NCBI GenBank assembly: GCA_022843745.1
Contig: JALHNB010000030.1
Span: 22,001 to 86,000 of the forward strand
Origin: Anaerolineae bacterium
GTDB taxonomy: Bacteria > Chloroflexota > Anaerolineae > Aggregatilineales > Phototrophicaceae
Reading direction: 5' to 3'
DNA: 64,000 bases
Numbering within the stretch: position 1 is the stretch's first letter; each line of letters starts with the position of its first letter. The translations under genes were made by a program, and so were the position numbers. Below, piece after piece: positions 7,916-16,080 of the stretch. The notes beneath the pieces were generated by a model. That model saw nothing but the letters and a program-made list of their open reading frames with translations, was not told the origin of the DNA and ran no database searches.

Positions 7916-9052
7916 ATGAAAATTACGCAAGTTGAAGTGATCCCTTTAAGCCGAAAACTACAGTCACCTTTTGAAGGTGGTACTTATCGAATCGATAACC
8001 GCAACACGATTGTCACGCGGATACATACCGACGAAGGCTTGACAGGCGAAGTGTTTGGTGGCGACGAGGATATGACGCAGATGCAGATCGTCAACCTAAT
8101 TCGCAATCATTATGTGCCGATGCTGATCGGCGAAGACCCACGCGATGTTGAAAAACTGTGGAATAAAATGTTTTACCACACCGTTGATCTGGGCAATCGC
8201 GGCCTGCACCAACTCGATATGCGCAATCGCGGTATTGTGACGCAGGCGGTTGCGGCGGTGGATAACGCGCTGTGGGATTTGCTCGGCAAAATTTACGAAG
8301 TGCCGCTTTATAAGCTTCTAGGTGGTTTCCGTGAAAAAGTACCGATCATCGCCATCGGTGGCTACTATAAAGGTGGAAAAGGTCAGGATGGTCTCTACGA
8401 CGAAATGATGCACTATCGCGAGATTGGCTTGTCTGGGGTGAAATTCAAGGTAGGCCGCCTGAGCATCAAAGAGGACATTGCGCGTGTAAAGAAGGTGCGC
8501 GAAATTGTCGGCGATGATTTCATGGTGGCCTGTGACGCGAATCAAGCCTGGACACCGCAGGACGCGATTCAATTTTGCCGTGCGGCAGAAGGGCTTAACC
8601 TCGGCTGGATTGAAGAACCTGTGCGCTGGTATGACCAGATTGAAGGGCTGCGTATGGTACGCGACAGCACCTCGATTCCTGTGAACGCGGGCCAGGGCGA
8701 ACTGACAGCGTTTGGATGCCGTGATCTGGTCATTGGCAAAGCTGTTGATATTCTCAATGTGGATGTCACAGTTGCAGGTGGAGTCACCGAATGGCGGAGG
8801 ATCGCGGCGATGGCCGGGGCGTTCCATGTCCAGATGGCGCATCATGAAGAACCACAGATCGCCGTGCATTTGCTGGCATCTGTGCCGAACACGCTCTACG
8901 TCGAAATTTTCCCGAATTACGAACGTGACCCGATGTGGGTTGATCTGCCGCTAAACCCGCCTGTGATTCGCGATGGCTACATGGAAGTTCCACAGGGCTA
9001 TGGGACGGGCATCCAGTTGAATCAGGAAATCATTGAGAAATATCGTATCTGA
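7916..9052 (+). CDS. Enolase-superfamily (mandelate racemase/muconate lactonizing) dehydratase
   Basis: 378 residues from ATG at 7916 with GGAG upstream. N-terminal capping domain (1-130), then a TIM barrel with the superfamily residues: K176-x-K178 (KFKVG), D207-x-N209 (CDAN), E233/E234 (WIEEP), E262 (AGQGE) and His309/310 (MAHHEEP). This KxK plus His arrangement is that of the mandelate racemase subgroup, which removes an alpha proton from a sugar acid; dehydration of an aldonate is the likeliest reaction. It is not the ManD type. Following an SDR and near a cupin, it could convert an aldonate to a 2-keto-3-deoxy acid. Exact substrate unknown. Confidence 0.88.
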   Translation: MKITQVEVIPLSRKLQSPFEGGTYRIDNRNTIVTRIHTDEGLTGEVFGGDEDMTQMQIVNLIRNHYVPMLIGEDPRDVEKLWNKMFYHTVDLGNRGLHQLDMRNRGIVTQAVAAVDNALWDLLGKIYEVPLYKLLGGFREKVPIIAIGGYYKGGKGQDGLYDEMMHYREIGLSGVKFKVGRLSIKEDIARVKKVREIVGDDFMVACDANQAWTPQDAIQFCRAAEGLNLGWIEEPVRWYDQIEGLRMVRDSTSIPVNAGQGELTAFGCRDLVIGKAVDILNVDVTVAGGVTEWRRIAAMAGAFHVQMAHHEEPQIAVHLLASVPNTLYVEIFPNYERDPMWVDLPLNPPVIRDGYMEVPQGYGTGIQLNQEIIEKYRI

Positions 9053-9073
9053 TTGAGGCCTAATTAACGTAAA

Positions 9074-9108
9074 ATGTAATGGTGAGGAAGTTTTGCTCAC
9101 CATTACAT
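9074..9108. terminator. Long hairpin between dehydratase and cupin genes
   Basis: Perfect 13-bp inverted repeat (9074-9086 with 9096-9108), 9-nt loop containing TTTT, 21 bp after the dehydratase stop. No T-run follows the stem, so it is a terminator only in a loose sense, or an mRNA-stabilising or attenuating hairpin ahead of the cupin. Confidence 0.5.
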
Positions 9109-9131
9109 GCTTTATGAGACAGGAGATTTTG

Positions 9132-9554
9132 ATGATGCAAGAAGCTTCGACTAAATCAACGTGTAAAGTCATCCGTTCATCGGGCACTTATGACGGCAAG
9201 CAGGGATTCAGTTATTTCGAGGGGATTTCCACCGAGACGGTTGGCTCAAGAGGGGTTTGTATGCACCTGCTGACCATCCCACCGGGAGGCCGCGCCAAAG
9301 CACATCTGCATGAAAGCCATGAAACCGCGATTTATGTCCTCAGCGGCGAAGCAGAGACATGGTTTGGAGAAAACCTGAGCGAACATCTGACGGTACGCGC
9401 GGGCGAATTTTTGTATATTCCAGCGGGGATGCCGCATTTACCTGCCAATCTTGGCAGCGAATCCTGCACAGCGGTCATCGCGCGGACTGATCCCAATGAG
9501 CAGGAAAGCGTCGTGCTGCTGCCAGAGCTAGAGAAATTCGTGAACCTGCCGTGA
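9132..9554 (+). CDS. Cupin-domain protein
   Basis: 140 residues from the ATG at 9132, with AGGAG 6 nt upstream; an ORF start at 9093 would lie inside the hairpin. Both cupin motifs are visible: motif 1 GGRAKAHLHESHETAIYVLS with the two His and Glu metal ligands, and motif 2 GEFLYIPAGMPHLPANLG with the third His. Single-domain cupins of this type act as metal-dependent isomerases, dioxygenases or ligand sensors. Lying after the dehydratase it may act on a sugar-acid intermediate, but there is no direct evidence. It ends 7 bp from the convergent IPK gene. Confidence 0.85.
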   Translation: MMQEASTKSTCKVIRSSGTYDGKQGFSYFEGISTETVGSRGVCMHLLTIPPGGRAKAHLHESHETAIYVLSGEAETWFGENLSEHLTVRAGEFLYIPAGMPHLPANLGSESCTAVIARTDPNEQESVVLLPELEKFVNLP

Positions 9555-9561
9555 AAATCTG

Positions 9562-10350
9562 TTAACCCGCCGTGATGAGCGTGCCGGGTTGAACTTCACC
9601 GAGCAGCGTTTTGCGCAGTAAATCCGGCTGTGTGCCGTCGATAATCCGAATGGTCAGACCGGGAACTTCGCGGGTGAGTGCCAGCATGTCCTGAACTTTG
9701 GTTTCCATGCCGCCGGTGACATCCGTACCAGCTGAGCCGCCGAGCGCTTTTTCGACTTCGGGCAGATTCGCGGGTGTAATCTGGGGGATGACCTGCTTAT
9801 TCTGATCGTACACGCCTTCGACCTCGCCGAGCAGTAGAATCTGCTGGACAGGGAGGTGATGTGCCAGATAGAAGAAAATTTTTTCGGTGGACAAAATTGT
9901 GCCACCGAGTGCTTCGTCCAGGCCGACATCACCGTAAACCAGCGGCACTAAACCTCGCGCGAGGGCAGTTTCGATGGGTGAGATTGCCATGTTGACGAGC
10001 ATACCGTCACGGCTCAACGCGGATGCTGAAGGTTGGATGCGCCAGACCGGGACACCCACGCTGTTGAGCGTTTTGGCGACCAGATTGCTGAGTTCCCCGG
10101 CGACTGACGCGACTTGCGCAAAGCCGCGCCATTCCTCGGCGGTATGGACACCTTCAATCGTGCGGTAGCGTTTGGCGGCGAAATGGCCGAACGAGCCGCT
10201 GCCATGCCCCAGGAGAATCTGCAAATCGGCGTTTTGCTTGAGTGCTGCATCAATTTCGTGCGCGAGACGTTCCATCACTGATTCGCGATAGCTGGACTCG
10301 ACTTTTTTGTCCGTGATGAGCGAGCCACCGAGCTTGATAAACGTGAGCAT
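9562..10350 (-). CDS. ipk: Isopentenyl phosphate kinase
   Basis: 262 residues of the amino-acid-kinase fold. KLGGSLITDKK is the N-terminal phosphate-binding Lys/Gly loop, and GHGSGSFGHFAAK carries the conserved glycine loop and the catalytic-site His typical of IPK. STEKIFFYLAHHL and GSAGTDVTGGMETKV are the C-terminal nucleotide-binding segments. IPK phosphorylates isopentenyl phosphate to IPP, the last step of the alternative mevalonate pathway. It is the third gene of a minus-strand set after the UbiA-type transferase and mevalonate kinase (80-bp gap), with the decarboxylase divergent from them. An IPK gene of this kind was characterised in Roseiflexus castenholzii, which supports a Chloroflexota host. 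Confidence 0.95.
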   Translation of the reverse strand: MLTFIKLGGSLITDKKVESSYRESVMERLAHEIDAALKQNADLQILLGHGSGSFGHFAAKRYRTIEGVHTAEEWRGFAQVASVAGELSNLVAKTLNSVGVPVWRIQPSASALSRDGMLVNMAISPIETALARGLVPLVYGDVGLDEALGGTILSTEKIFFYLAHHLPVQQILLLGEVEGVYDQNKQVIPQITPANLPEVEKALGGSAGTDVTGGMETKVQDMLALTREVPGLTIRIIDGTQPDLLRKTLLGEVQPGTLITAG

Positions 10351-10430
10351 TTGTTATGTCCTTGTGTCTATCCGTAAATTCTGTTTGGGGCGCAATATCT
10401 TGTGCTCTTGCTGATTTTTAGGATAGGTTT

Positions 10431-11369
10431 TTATGGCGTAACTGTTGTCTCAAAAACCCGCACTGCGCCTGCGTTTAAAAGCGCCTGCCGCACATTTTCG
10501 CTCGACTCCGGCGTTACCAGCGCGATCATGTTGCCGCCGCGTCCACCGCCAGAAAGTTTCGCACCTGCTGCACCTGCATTTACTGCTGCTTCGACCAACT
10601 GATCGAGTTCATGTGACGAAACGGTAAGCTGCTGCAACAAGGCGTGATTTTTCAGCATCAGCGGGCCGAGTTCACTGATTTCGCCGCTTTCAATTGCGAT
10701 TTTTGCCCGCTTCACTAATGCGCCAATTTCGTCGAGTATTGGCTGGATGCGCTCTGGGTCGGCTTCAAAAAGTTTGCGAACGTCGCCAACCGCGATTTTC
10801 GTCAATGCACCTTGCCCCGTGTCGCCGATAAGCAGGGTAAACGCCGCGCCAATCGGCATTTTTTCGATGGGAGCGCCACGGACAAAATACACAGGCTGCT
10901 CGTAAACAATGACCGTGTTGTCGATGCCGCTGGGTGTGCCGTGATAGGTTTTTTCCATCTCGTAGACCAGCGCATTCAGAGTCTCATTTTCAATCGTCTG
11001 ATGAACGGCTGCGCTCAAGGCGCGTCCGAGTGCTGCTGAGACCGCCGCGCCGCTGCCCAGGCCGCTTGCCATCGGGATAGCGGAATGCAGGGTGATGGTC
11101 ACATCGGGCGTGGTGGCCTTCAGGGTTTTTAACACAAGACGCGCGGTAGCTGCCAGAGAATGATCGACGATTTCGCTTTCGATGCTAATCGGCAAGACCT
11201 CGTTCAAATCGGCGGCGGCGATACGCAATCCTTGCCCGGAAGGGTTATTCGCTGCGACATTGGCTGTCGCGCGTAAGCTGCTGACTGGAACGGCAATAGC
11301 AGGCTGACCGTAGACGACGGCGTGTTCACCAAACAGGATAATTTTAGCGGGTGCGCTGGCTTCGATCAT
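10431..11369 (-). CDS. mvk: Mevalonate kinase
   Basis: 312 residues from the ATG at 11369; an ORF start at 11423 would run into the upstream gene. GHMP kinase motifs are in order: PAKIILFGEHAVVYG (motif 1), ASGLGSGAAVSAALGRAL (ATP-binding motif 2) and KLSGGGRGGNMIAL (motif 3). ETLNALVYEMEKTYHGTPSGIDN is the mevalonate-kinase-specific segment, whose Asp is the catalytic base. It makes mevalonate 5-phosphate. The start lies 5 bp after the UbiA gene's stop, so translation is likely coupled; no good Shine-Dalgarno is seen. No phosphomevalonate kinase gene is present in the window. Confidence 0.95.
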   Translation of the reverse strand: MIEASAPAKIILFGEHAVVYGQPAIAVPVSSLRATANVAANNPSGQGLRIAAADLNEVLPISIESEIVDHSLAATARLVLKTLKATTPDVTITLHSAIPMASGLGSGAAVSAALGRALSAAVHQTIENETLNALVYEMEKTYHGTPSGIDNTVIVYEQPVYFVRGAPIEKMPIGAAFTLLIGDTGQGALTKIAVGDVRKLFEADPERIQPILDEIGALVKRAKIAIESGEISELGPLMLKNHALLQQLTVSSHELDQLVEAAVNAGAAGAKLSGGGRGGNMIALVTPESSENVRQALLNAGAVRVFETTVTP

Positions 11370-11374
11370 AATTT

Positions 11375-12265
11375 TTACGCTTGATGCGGCAGGTACAGGA
11401 TAATGATAAATGACAATCCCCATAAGATAATGGAGGCTAACAGCGGCATATCGCGCAGAAGCAGTTCATCGGGTGCGCCACCTTCACCTTTGACGTGAAT
11501 GAGATAAAGATACCGAAAAAGCGCATATAATACGAACGGCACGGTCACAAGCGCGATATTGGTATTGGCGACCTTAATCGTCGGGGCTTCAATTGTGTAG
11601 AGCAGGTAAGCAATAAAAGTGCCAGTTGTCACCAGCCGCAGCATATCATCGAGTAAAGGCAGATTGTAGTGCTTGTAGGTGACGCGGACATTTTGCGCGT
11701 TTTCCGCTAATAATATCAACTCCTGACGGCGTTTACCGATTGCCAGGAACAGCGCCAGCAGGCCGGTGCAAGCATACAACCAGGGTGAAAAATTGGCGAC
11801 CTTGACGACGACCACGCCAGCCGCCACACGCAGGACGAAACCTGCTGTAATCGCCATAATGTCGATGATGACAACATTTTTGAGCAGGAATGAATAGAGA
11901 ACATGCAGGACAAAATAGCTAATCAGGACAACGGTATATTGCGGACTGTACAAGGTCGCCACGCCCAGCGAAAATAGAGGTAAAATGACGGCGGCGGCAA
12001 TGGCAAGGGGACTCGGAAGCTGACCGGAAGGCAGGGCGCGATATTTCTTGCGCGGGTGCTGACGATCACTCTCGATGTCAACAATGTCGTTAATGATATA
12101 AATGGTACTGGCGACCAGGCACAAGAGAAAAAAGCTTAGTGTGACGCGAACGAAAGCGCCCGGAGCAAATAGTTGACCATCAAAAACCAACCCTGCGTAG
12201 ATAAATACATTTTTCGTCCATTGTTTGGGACGCATGGTGCGGATAAGACCGATAATCGGTTGCAA
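11375..12265 (-). CDS. UbiA-type prenyltransferase, decaprenyl-phosphate phosphoribosyltransferase-like
   Basis: 296 residues from TTG at 12265, chosen because GCAGGAG lies 6 nt upstream; the open frame reaches 12328 without a ribosome site. About eight or nine membrane segments. RPKQWTKNVF at the N-terminus, the metal/diphosphate motif NDIVDIESDRQHPRKKYR and GKRRQEL in a cytoplasmic loop are those of the Rv3806c-like group, which transfers phosphoribose to polyprenyl phosphate for arabinan-type wall polymers. Ubiquinone or chlorophyll prenyltransferases normally have a second DxxxD; here it is IDIMAI, also as in this group. It leads the minus-strand operon with mevalonate kinase and IPK, linking precursor and polyprenyl use. 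Confidence 0.85.
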   Translation of the reverse strand: MQPIIGLIRTMRPKQWTKNVFIYAGLVFDGQLFAPGAFVRVTLSFFLLCLVASTIYIINDIVDIESDRQHPRKKYRALPSGQLPSPLAIAAAVILPLFSLGVATLYSPQYTVVLISYFVLHVLYSFLLKNVVIIDIMAITAGFVLRVAAGVVVVKVANFSPWLYACTGLLALFLAIGKRRQELILLAENAQNVRVTYKHYNLPLLDDMLRLVTTGTFIAYLLYTIEAPTIKVANTNIALVTVPFVLYALFRYLYLIHVKGEGGAPDELLLRDMPLLASIILWGLSFIIILYLPHQA

Positions 12266-12365
12266 AATAAGCTCCTGCGATGAGCGATAAGCACAAGTAA
12301 GATTATACCTACAGTGATTATGTGACAATGCTTAACTTTTACAGCTTTCATGAATGTGAGCGATC

Positions 12366-13361
12366 ATGACCAATAAGCAAAATCGGGCGACAGCGATCAG
12401 CCATCCAAATCTGGCATTTATTAAATACTGGGGTAATCAGGATGACCGTCTGCGGCTGCCTGTCAATTCGTCAGTCAGCATGAATCTGCATGGCCTTCAG
12501 ACTCAGACGACGGTGGAATGGGGCGAAAATCTGGAAGGCGATACCCTGATTCTCAACGGCAATTATGAAACTGGACGTGCGTTAGAACGGGTATCGGCAC
12601 ATCTGGACGTGATTCGCGAACGCTTAAACCTGACAATGCGGGCATCGGTACTTTCAGCAAATAATTTTCCGATGGGAACGGGCATTGCTTCGTCGGCATC
12701 CTCGTTTGCGGCGCTGACGGTTGCGGCGGTTGCAGCAGGAGGTGGAAACCTGACCGAGCGTGAATTGACCACGCTGGCACGTAGAGGGTCGGGATCAGCC
12801 TCGCGTTCTGTGCCAAGCGGCTTTGTGCGCTGGTACAAAGGTGACTCCCACGAAACGTCTTATGCCGAAAGCATCGCCGCGCCCGATTATTGGGATGTGG
12901 TTGATGTGATCGCTGTTGTCAGTGGACAGCATAAGGCGGTTGGCTCAACTGAAGGACATCAATCCGCGAATACCAGTGATTTACAGGCGGCGCGTGTGGC
13001 GGGGGCGGATGAGAGGCTTCGTGTGTGTTGTGATGCGATTTTGGCACGCGATTTTGCCTCGTTTGCGGAAGTCGTGGAGATGGACAGCAATCTCATGCAC
13101 GCTGTTATGATGACCAGCCGCCCGCCGCTATTTTACTGGCTGCCCGCGACGCTGGCGATTATGGAGCAGGTGCGGCGTTGGCGAGCAGATGGTTTGCAGG
13201 TTTGCTATACGCTCGACGCGGGGCCAAATGTGCATTGTATTTGTATTAGAAAAGATGCCGAACAGGTAAAAAGCGGCCTAAAAGTGCTGTCTGGAGTCTT
13301 GAATGTGCTGACTGCGCCTCCCGGTGGTCCTGCTAATATCATCGAACATGCCACTGAATAA
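12366..13361 (+). CDS. mvaD: Mevalonate (di)phosphate decarboxylase, probably phosphomevalonate decarboxylase
   Basis: 331 residues, GHMP fold. NLAFIKYWGNQDD and the SVSMNL segment, ATP loop GTGIASSASSFAAL, GSGSASRSVPSGFVRW (the Arg that holds the substrate) and the catalytic Asp in LDAGPNVH are all present. By sequence it is a diphosphomevalonate decarboxylase homologue. The neighbours are mevalonate kinase and IPK, with no phosphomevalonate kinase visible. In Roseiflexus the corresponding homologue decarboxylates the monophosphate to isopentenyl phosphate, which IPK then phosphorylates, so that activity is inferred here. Divergent from the UbiA gene (100-bp gap). Its 3' end is tandemly duplicated just after the stop. 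Confidence 0.93.
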   Translation: MTNKQNRATAISHPNLAFIKYWGNQDDRLRLPVNSSVSMNLHGLQTQTTVEWGENLEGDTLILNGNYETGRALERVSAHLDVIRERLNLTMRASVLSANNFPMGTGIASSASSFAALTVAAVAAGGGNLTERELTTLARRGSGSASRSVPSGFVRWYKGDSHETSYAESIAAPDYWDVVDVIAVVSGQHKAVGSTEGHQSANTSDLQAARVAGADERLRVCCDAILARDFASFAEVVEMDSNLMHAVMMTSRPPLFYWLPATLAIMEQVRRWRADGLQVCYTLDAGPNVHCICIRKDAEQVKSGLKVLSGVLNVLTAPPGGPANIIEHATE

Positions 13362-13410
13362 CCATGAGTATCCCTGGTCATGCAACTGAATAATCAATGA
13401 GTATCCTTGC
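13347..13410 (+). repeat. Imperfect ~32-bp tandem duplication spanning the decarboxylase stop codon
   Basis: Two copies, 13347-13378 and 13379-13410, share CATGC-ACTGAATAA and ATGAGTATCC. Copy 1 encodes the last codons His-Ala-Thr-Glu-stop; copy 2 repeats them with another in-frame-like stop. It looks like slippage duplication of the gene end. Confidence 0.6.
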
Positions 13411-13436
13411 CCAGCCATGAATTGCGCCATTATAAT
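13407..13436 (+). promoter_or_regulatory. Promoter for rseP
   Basis: TTGCCC (13407-13412), 18-bp spacer, TATAAT (13431-13436), 34 bp before the ATG at 13470. The -35 overlaps the end of the tandem duplication. Confidence 0.55.
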
Positions 13437-13469
13437 GAGTAAACAATTTACAGTTAGAGGACTCTGCTG

Positions 13470-14975
13470 ATGTTGGATTTTCTCGTCGGAAATGACGCCT
13501 TATCGGCGATTGTCGCTTTTGCGCTGGTCTTGATACCAGCCGTTTTTATTCATGAACTCGGCCATTTCCTGGCAGCCAAAGCCGTTGGGATCACGATCCT
13601 TGAATTTGGTATTGGTTTCCCGCCGCGTATGGTAAAACTGTTTACGCGGGGTGAGACGGAATATACGCTGAATTGGCTGCCAATCGGTGGCTTTGTGCGG
13701 CCATTGGGTGAGGATTTTGTGCGCCCGGTGAGCAAAGAGGCGATGGAGAAAGACAAGCAAGACCTCTATGACCGGATCGGCGAAGACCTTGCTGATGAGT
13801 CTGATCCTGATGCGAATTTCAGTGAACGCGAGGTTTTGCGGGCGCGGGGTATCCGCAAAATGAAGTCGGTTAACGAAGCCAGCCCGTTGCAACGAATTTT
13901 CTTTATGACGGCGGGCGCACTGGCGAACCTGCTGACCGGGATCATCCTGTTTATGATTATCGGACTTTCCGGCTTACCGACGATTGTGGGCGCAAGTGTA
14001 GGCATTGGCTACGTTGAGCCTGATTCAGCAGTAGCGGAAGCCGGATTACAAACGGGCGACGTTATCCTGAAGGTTAATGGCAACTACTTTGAGGGCGTTG
14101 ACCAGTTTTTCGGGCAGGCTTTGCTTCCGGTTGGCGTGCCTGTAACACTTACGATTCGGCGTGGCGATCAAGTGATGGATGTTTCCTACACACCCGCGAC
14201 GACACCCAATGCCGCAATTGACAGTTATGTGTTTGTTTCCGGCATCGCGGCTAATTCGCCTGCGGCTGAAGCTGGGATCATGCCGGACGATTTTATCGTG
14301 GCGTTCAACGGGGAAAGTTTCGCACAATTTGAAGACTTGCCGCAGCGAACTCAGGAAGGGGTTGGGCAGGAAGTCACGCTCACCTTACTGCACGATGGTG
14401 AAACACGTGATGTGACTCTTGTTCCTCGCGAGAATCCGCCAGAAGGCGAAGGAGCGATTGGTATCAGTATCCTTCCAGCGTATCAAAGCGCTGCTAATGG
14501 CCTGATTTTTGTTCAGGGTGCGCCGCAGCAGGCACTCGTCTCGTATTCGCTGGGTGAGTCGGTGCAGTACAGCGTGGAGCGAATCATTTTCTTTCTCGAT
14601 TCGTTTGTCCGGCTGCCGGGGCAGCTTATCAGCGGGGCGCTGTCCGCCGAGGAAGCGCGTTTTGTCAGCCCACTGGGTATCAGCCAGATTGGGTCAATGT
14701 TTTTGCAACAGAGTATCGAAGAAAACCAGCCGTCGATTATCCTCAATTACATCGCGATCATCAGTGTTTTGCTGGGGATCACGCAGCTTCTTCCGCTGCC
14801 GATGCTTGACGGTGGACGTATCGTCTTTGTGCTTATCGAGATGGTTCGTGGGCGGCCTATCGCCCCGGAACGCGAAGGCATGGTGCATTTGATCGGTATG
14901 GCGTTTCTACTGTCTCTGATGGTATTAGCGTTCCTGAACGACATACTGAATCCGGTGACTAACCTGATTCGTTAG
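13470..14975 (+). CDS. rseP: RIP metalloprotease RseP (site-2 protease, M50)
   Basis: 501 residues. His28-Glu29-x2-His32 (FIHELGHF) in the first membrane segment is the zinc site; PLPMLDGGRI near the C-terminus provides the third ligand Asp. Between them lie two PDZ domains, VEPDSAVAEAGLQTGDVILK and VSGIAANSPAAEAGIMPDDF, followed by GxGAIGISI. About four membrane spans. RseP cuts membrane-embedded anti-sigma factors or signal peptides; an ECF sigma/membrane anti-sigma pair occurs at 49.2-51.1 kb in this window, a possible client. An acidic insert rich in Asp/Glu (about residues 85-125) precedes the second span, making it longer than E. coli RseP (450). A HEAT-repeat gene follows after 8 bp. 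Confidence 0.95.
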   Translation: MLDFLVGNDALSAIVAFALVLIPAVFIHELGHFLAAKAVGITILEFGIGFPPRMVKLFTRGETEYTLNWLPIGGFVRPLGEDFVRPVSKEAMEKDKQDLYDRIGEDLADESDPDANFSEREVLRARGIRKMKSVNEASPLQRIFFMTAGALANLLTGIILFMIIGLSGLPTIVGASVGIGYVEPDSAVAEAGLQTGDVILKVNGNYFEGVDQFFGQALLPVGVPVTLTIRRGDQVMDVSYTPATTPNAAIDSYVFVSGIAANSPAAEAGIMPDDFIVAFNGESFAQFEDLPQRTQEGVGQEVTLTLLHDGETRDVTLVPRENPPEGEGAIGISILPAYQSAANGLIFVQGAPQQALVSYSLGESVQYSVERIIFFLDSFVRLPGQLISGALSAEEARFVSPLGISQIGSMFLQQSIEENQPSIILNYIAIISVLLGITQLLPLPMLDGGRIVFVLIEMVRGRPIAPEREGMVHLIGMAFLLSLMVLAFLNDILNPVTNLIR

Positions 14976-14983
14976 GGAGAAAT

Positions 14984-15994
14984 ATGAGAACAATGAATGA
15001 TTATCGTGACGACAACCTCGAAGAAGAAGATGATGAGATCGTTGAGCGCGAACAGCCCGATTTAGAGACGACTATCGCTGCATTACAAGCGGAAGAAGAT
15101 GCGTTCAATTCGACGATCTTCTACGGTCTGTCGAATTTGTCGGTAGATGATATTGAACGTATTAAGCCAGCGTGGGAAGGCTTATCACCCGAATATCGGG
15201 AAAAATTGATGCAGCAGTTAGTCGATACGGCAGAGACAAATTTCGAGCTGAATTATCACGCGCTGGCGGTCTATGGCCTGACGGATGAAGAAGCGGGTGT
15301 GCGTGAGGCTGCGATTGAACTGTTATGGGAAGACGAATCGCTGGAATTGATGGATCGGTTGATCGACCTGGCACAGTGGGATGAAGCAATTTTGGTACGG
15401 GCCGCCGCTGCCAGTGAACTAGGGCGGTTTATCCTGCTCGGCGAAATCGGTGATTTGCCAGAATTGGAAACGATACGCGCACAGGATGCGGTCATTACAC
15501 TGCTGACGGATGAAGCTGAAGATGTCGAGGTGCGCCGCCGCGCTCTGGAAGCGATTTCGAATTGCAGCCATGAGATCGTGGATGATGCCATCACTGAGGC
15601 GTATGAGAGCCATGACGAACGGATGAAAGCCAGTGCCATATTCGCGATGGGGCGCACCAACGATAAGCGTTGGGAGACGTTTATTTTGCGCGAGATGGAC
15701 AATTCGGATTCGGCTATCCGCTACGAAGCAGCACGTGCCAGCGGTGAGTTGGAAATCGAAGAGGCTATACCTCAATTGGCTCGGCTTTCACGTGAGGATG
15801 ATCGCGAAATTCAGAATGTTGCTATCTGGTCGCTGGGTGAAATCGGCGGTGGTCAGGCGACACGTTTCCTGAGTGTGTTGGCTGAGGAAGCCGAAGAAGC
15901 CGAAGATGACGATTTGCTGGAACTGATTGAGGATGCCATCGGCAGCGCAAGCCTCGCGGGTGATGACATCGATTTTGACTTCGAAGATGACTAA
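14984..15994 (+). CDS. Acidic HEAT-repeat protein
   Basis: 336 residues, strongly acidic at both ends (N-terminal EEEDDEIVEREQ, C-terminal DDIDFDFEDD). The middle consists of HEAT/PBS-lyase-like helical repeats of about 30 residues, for example GLTDEEAGVREAAIELLWED, AAASELGRF, RRRALEAISN and AIWSLGEIGGG. Such repeats form protein-protein interaction solenoids. GGGAGAA precedes the ATG and the gap after rseP is 8 bp, so the two are co-transcribed; a role in handling RseP substrates would be only a guess. A strong terminator follows. Confidence 0.85.
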   Translation: MRTMNDYRDDNLEEEDDEIVEREQPDLETTIAALQAEEDAFNSTIFYGLSNLSVDDIERIKPAWEGLSPEYREKLMQQLVDTAETNFELNYHALAVYGLTDEEAGVREAAIELLWEDESLELMDRLIDLAQWDEAILVRAAAASELGRFILLGEIGDLPELETIRAQDAVITLLTDEAEDVEVRRRALEAISNCSHEIVDDAITEAYESHDERMKASAIFAMGRTNDKRWETFILREMDNSDSAIRYEAARASGELEIEEAIPQLARLSREDDREIQNVAIWSLGEIGGGQATRFLSVLAEEAEEAEDDDLLELIEDAIGSASLAGDDIDFDFEDD

Positions 15995-16025
15995 ACGACG
16001 AGTCTGCGCCCAAGTTTGAGTCTGG

Positions 16026-16061
16026 AAAGATGTCCGGTTAATTCGCCGGACATCTTTTTTT
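16026..16061 (+). terminator. Strong rho-independent terminator of the rseP operon
   Basis: Perfect 12-bp stem (16026-16037 with 16046-16057), 8-nt loop, then a run of T to 16061, placed 31 bp after the HEAT gene. Confidence 0.92.
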
Positions 16062-16080
16062 GTATCTGTCTGTAGAGGGA

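Noticed and set aside
7916..9052. Mannonate dehydratase (ManD) for the enolase-superfamily gene
   Set aside because: The barrel has KxK on strand 2 and His after strand 6 as in the mandelate racemase group, not the ManD residue set, so it was left as an aldonate dehydratase of unknown substrate.
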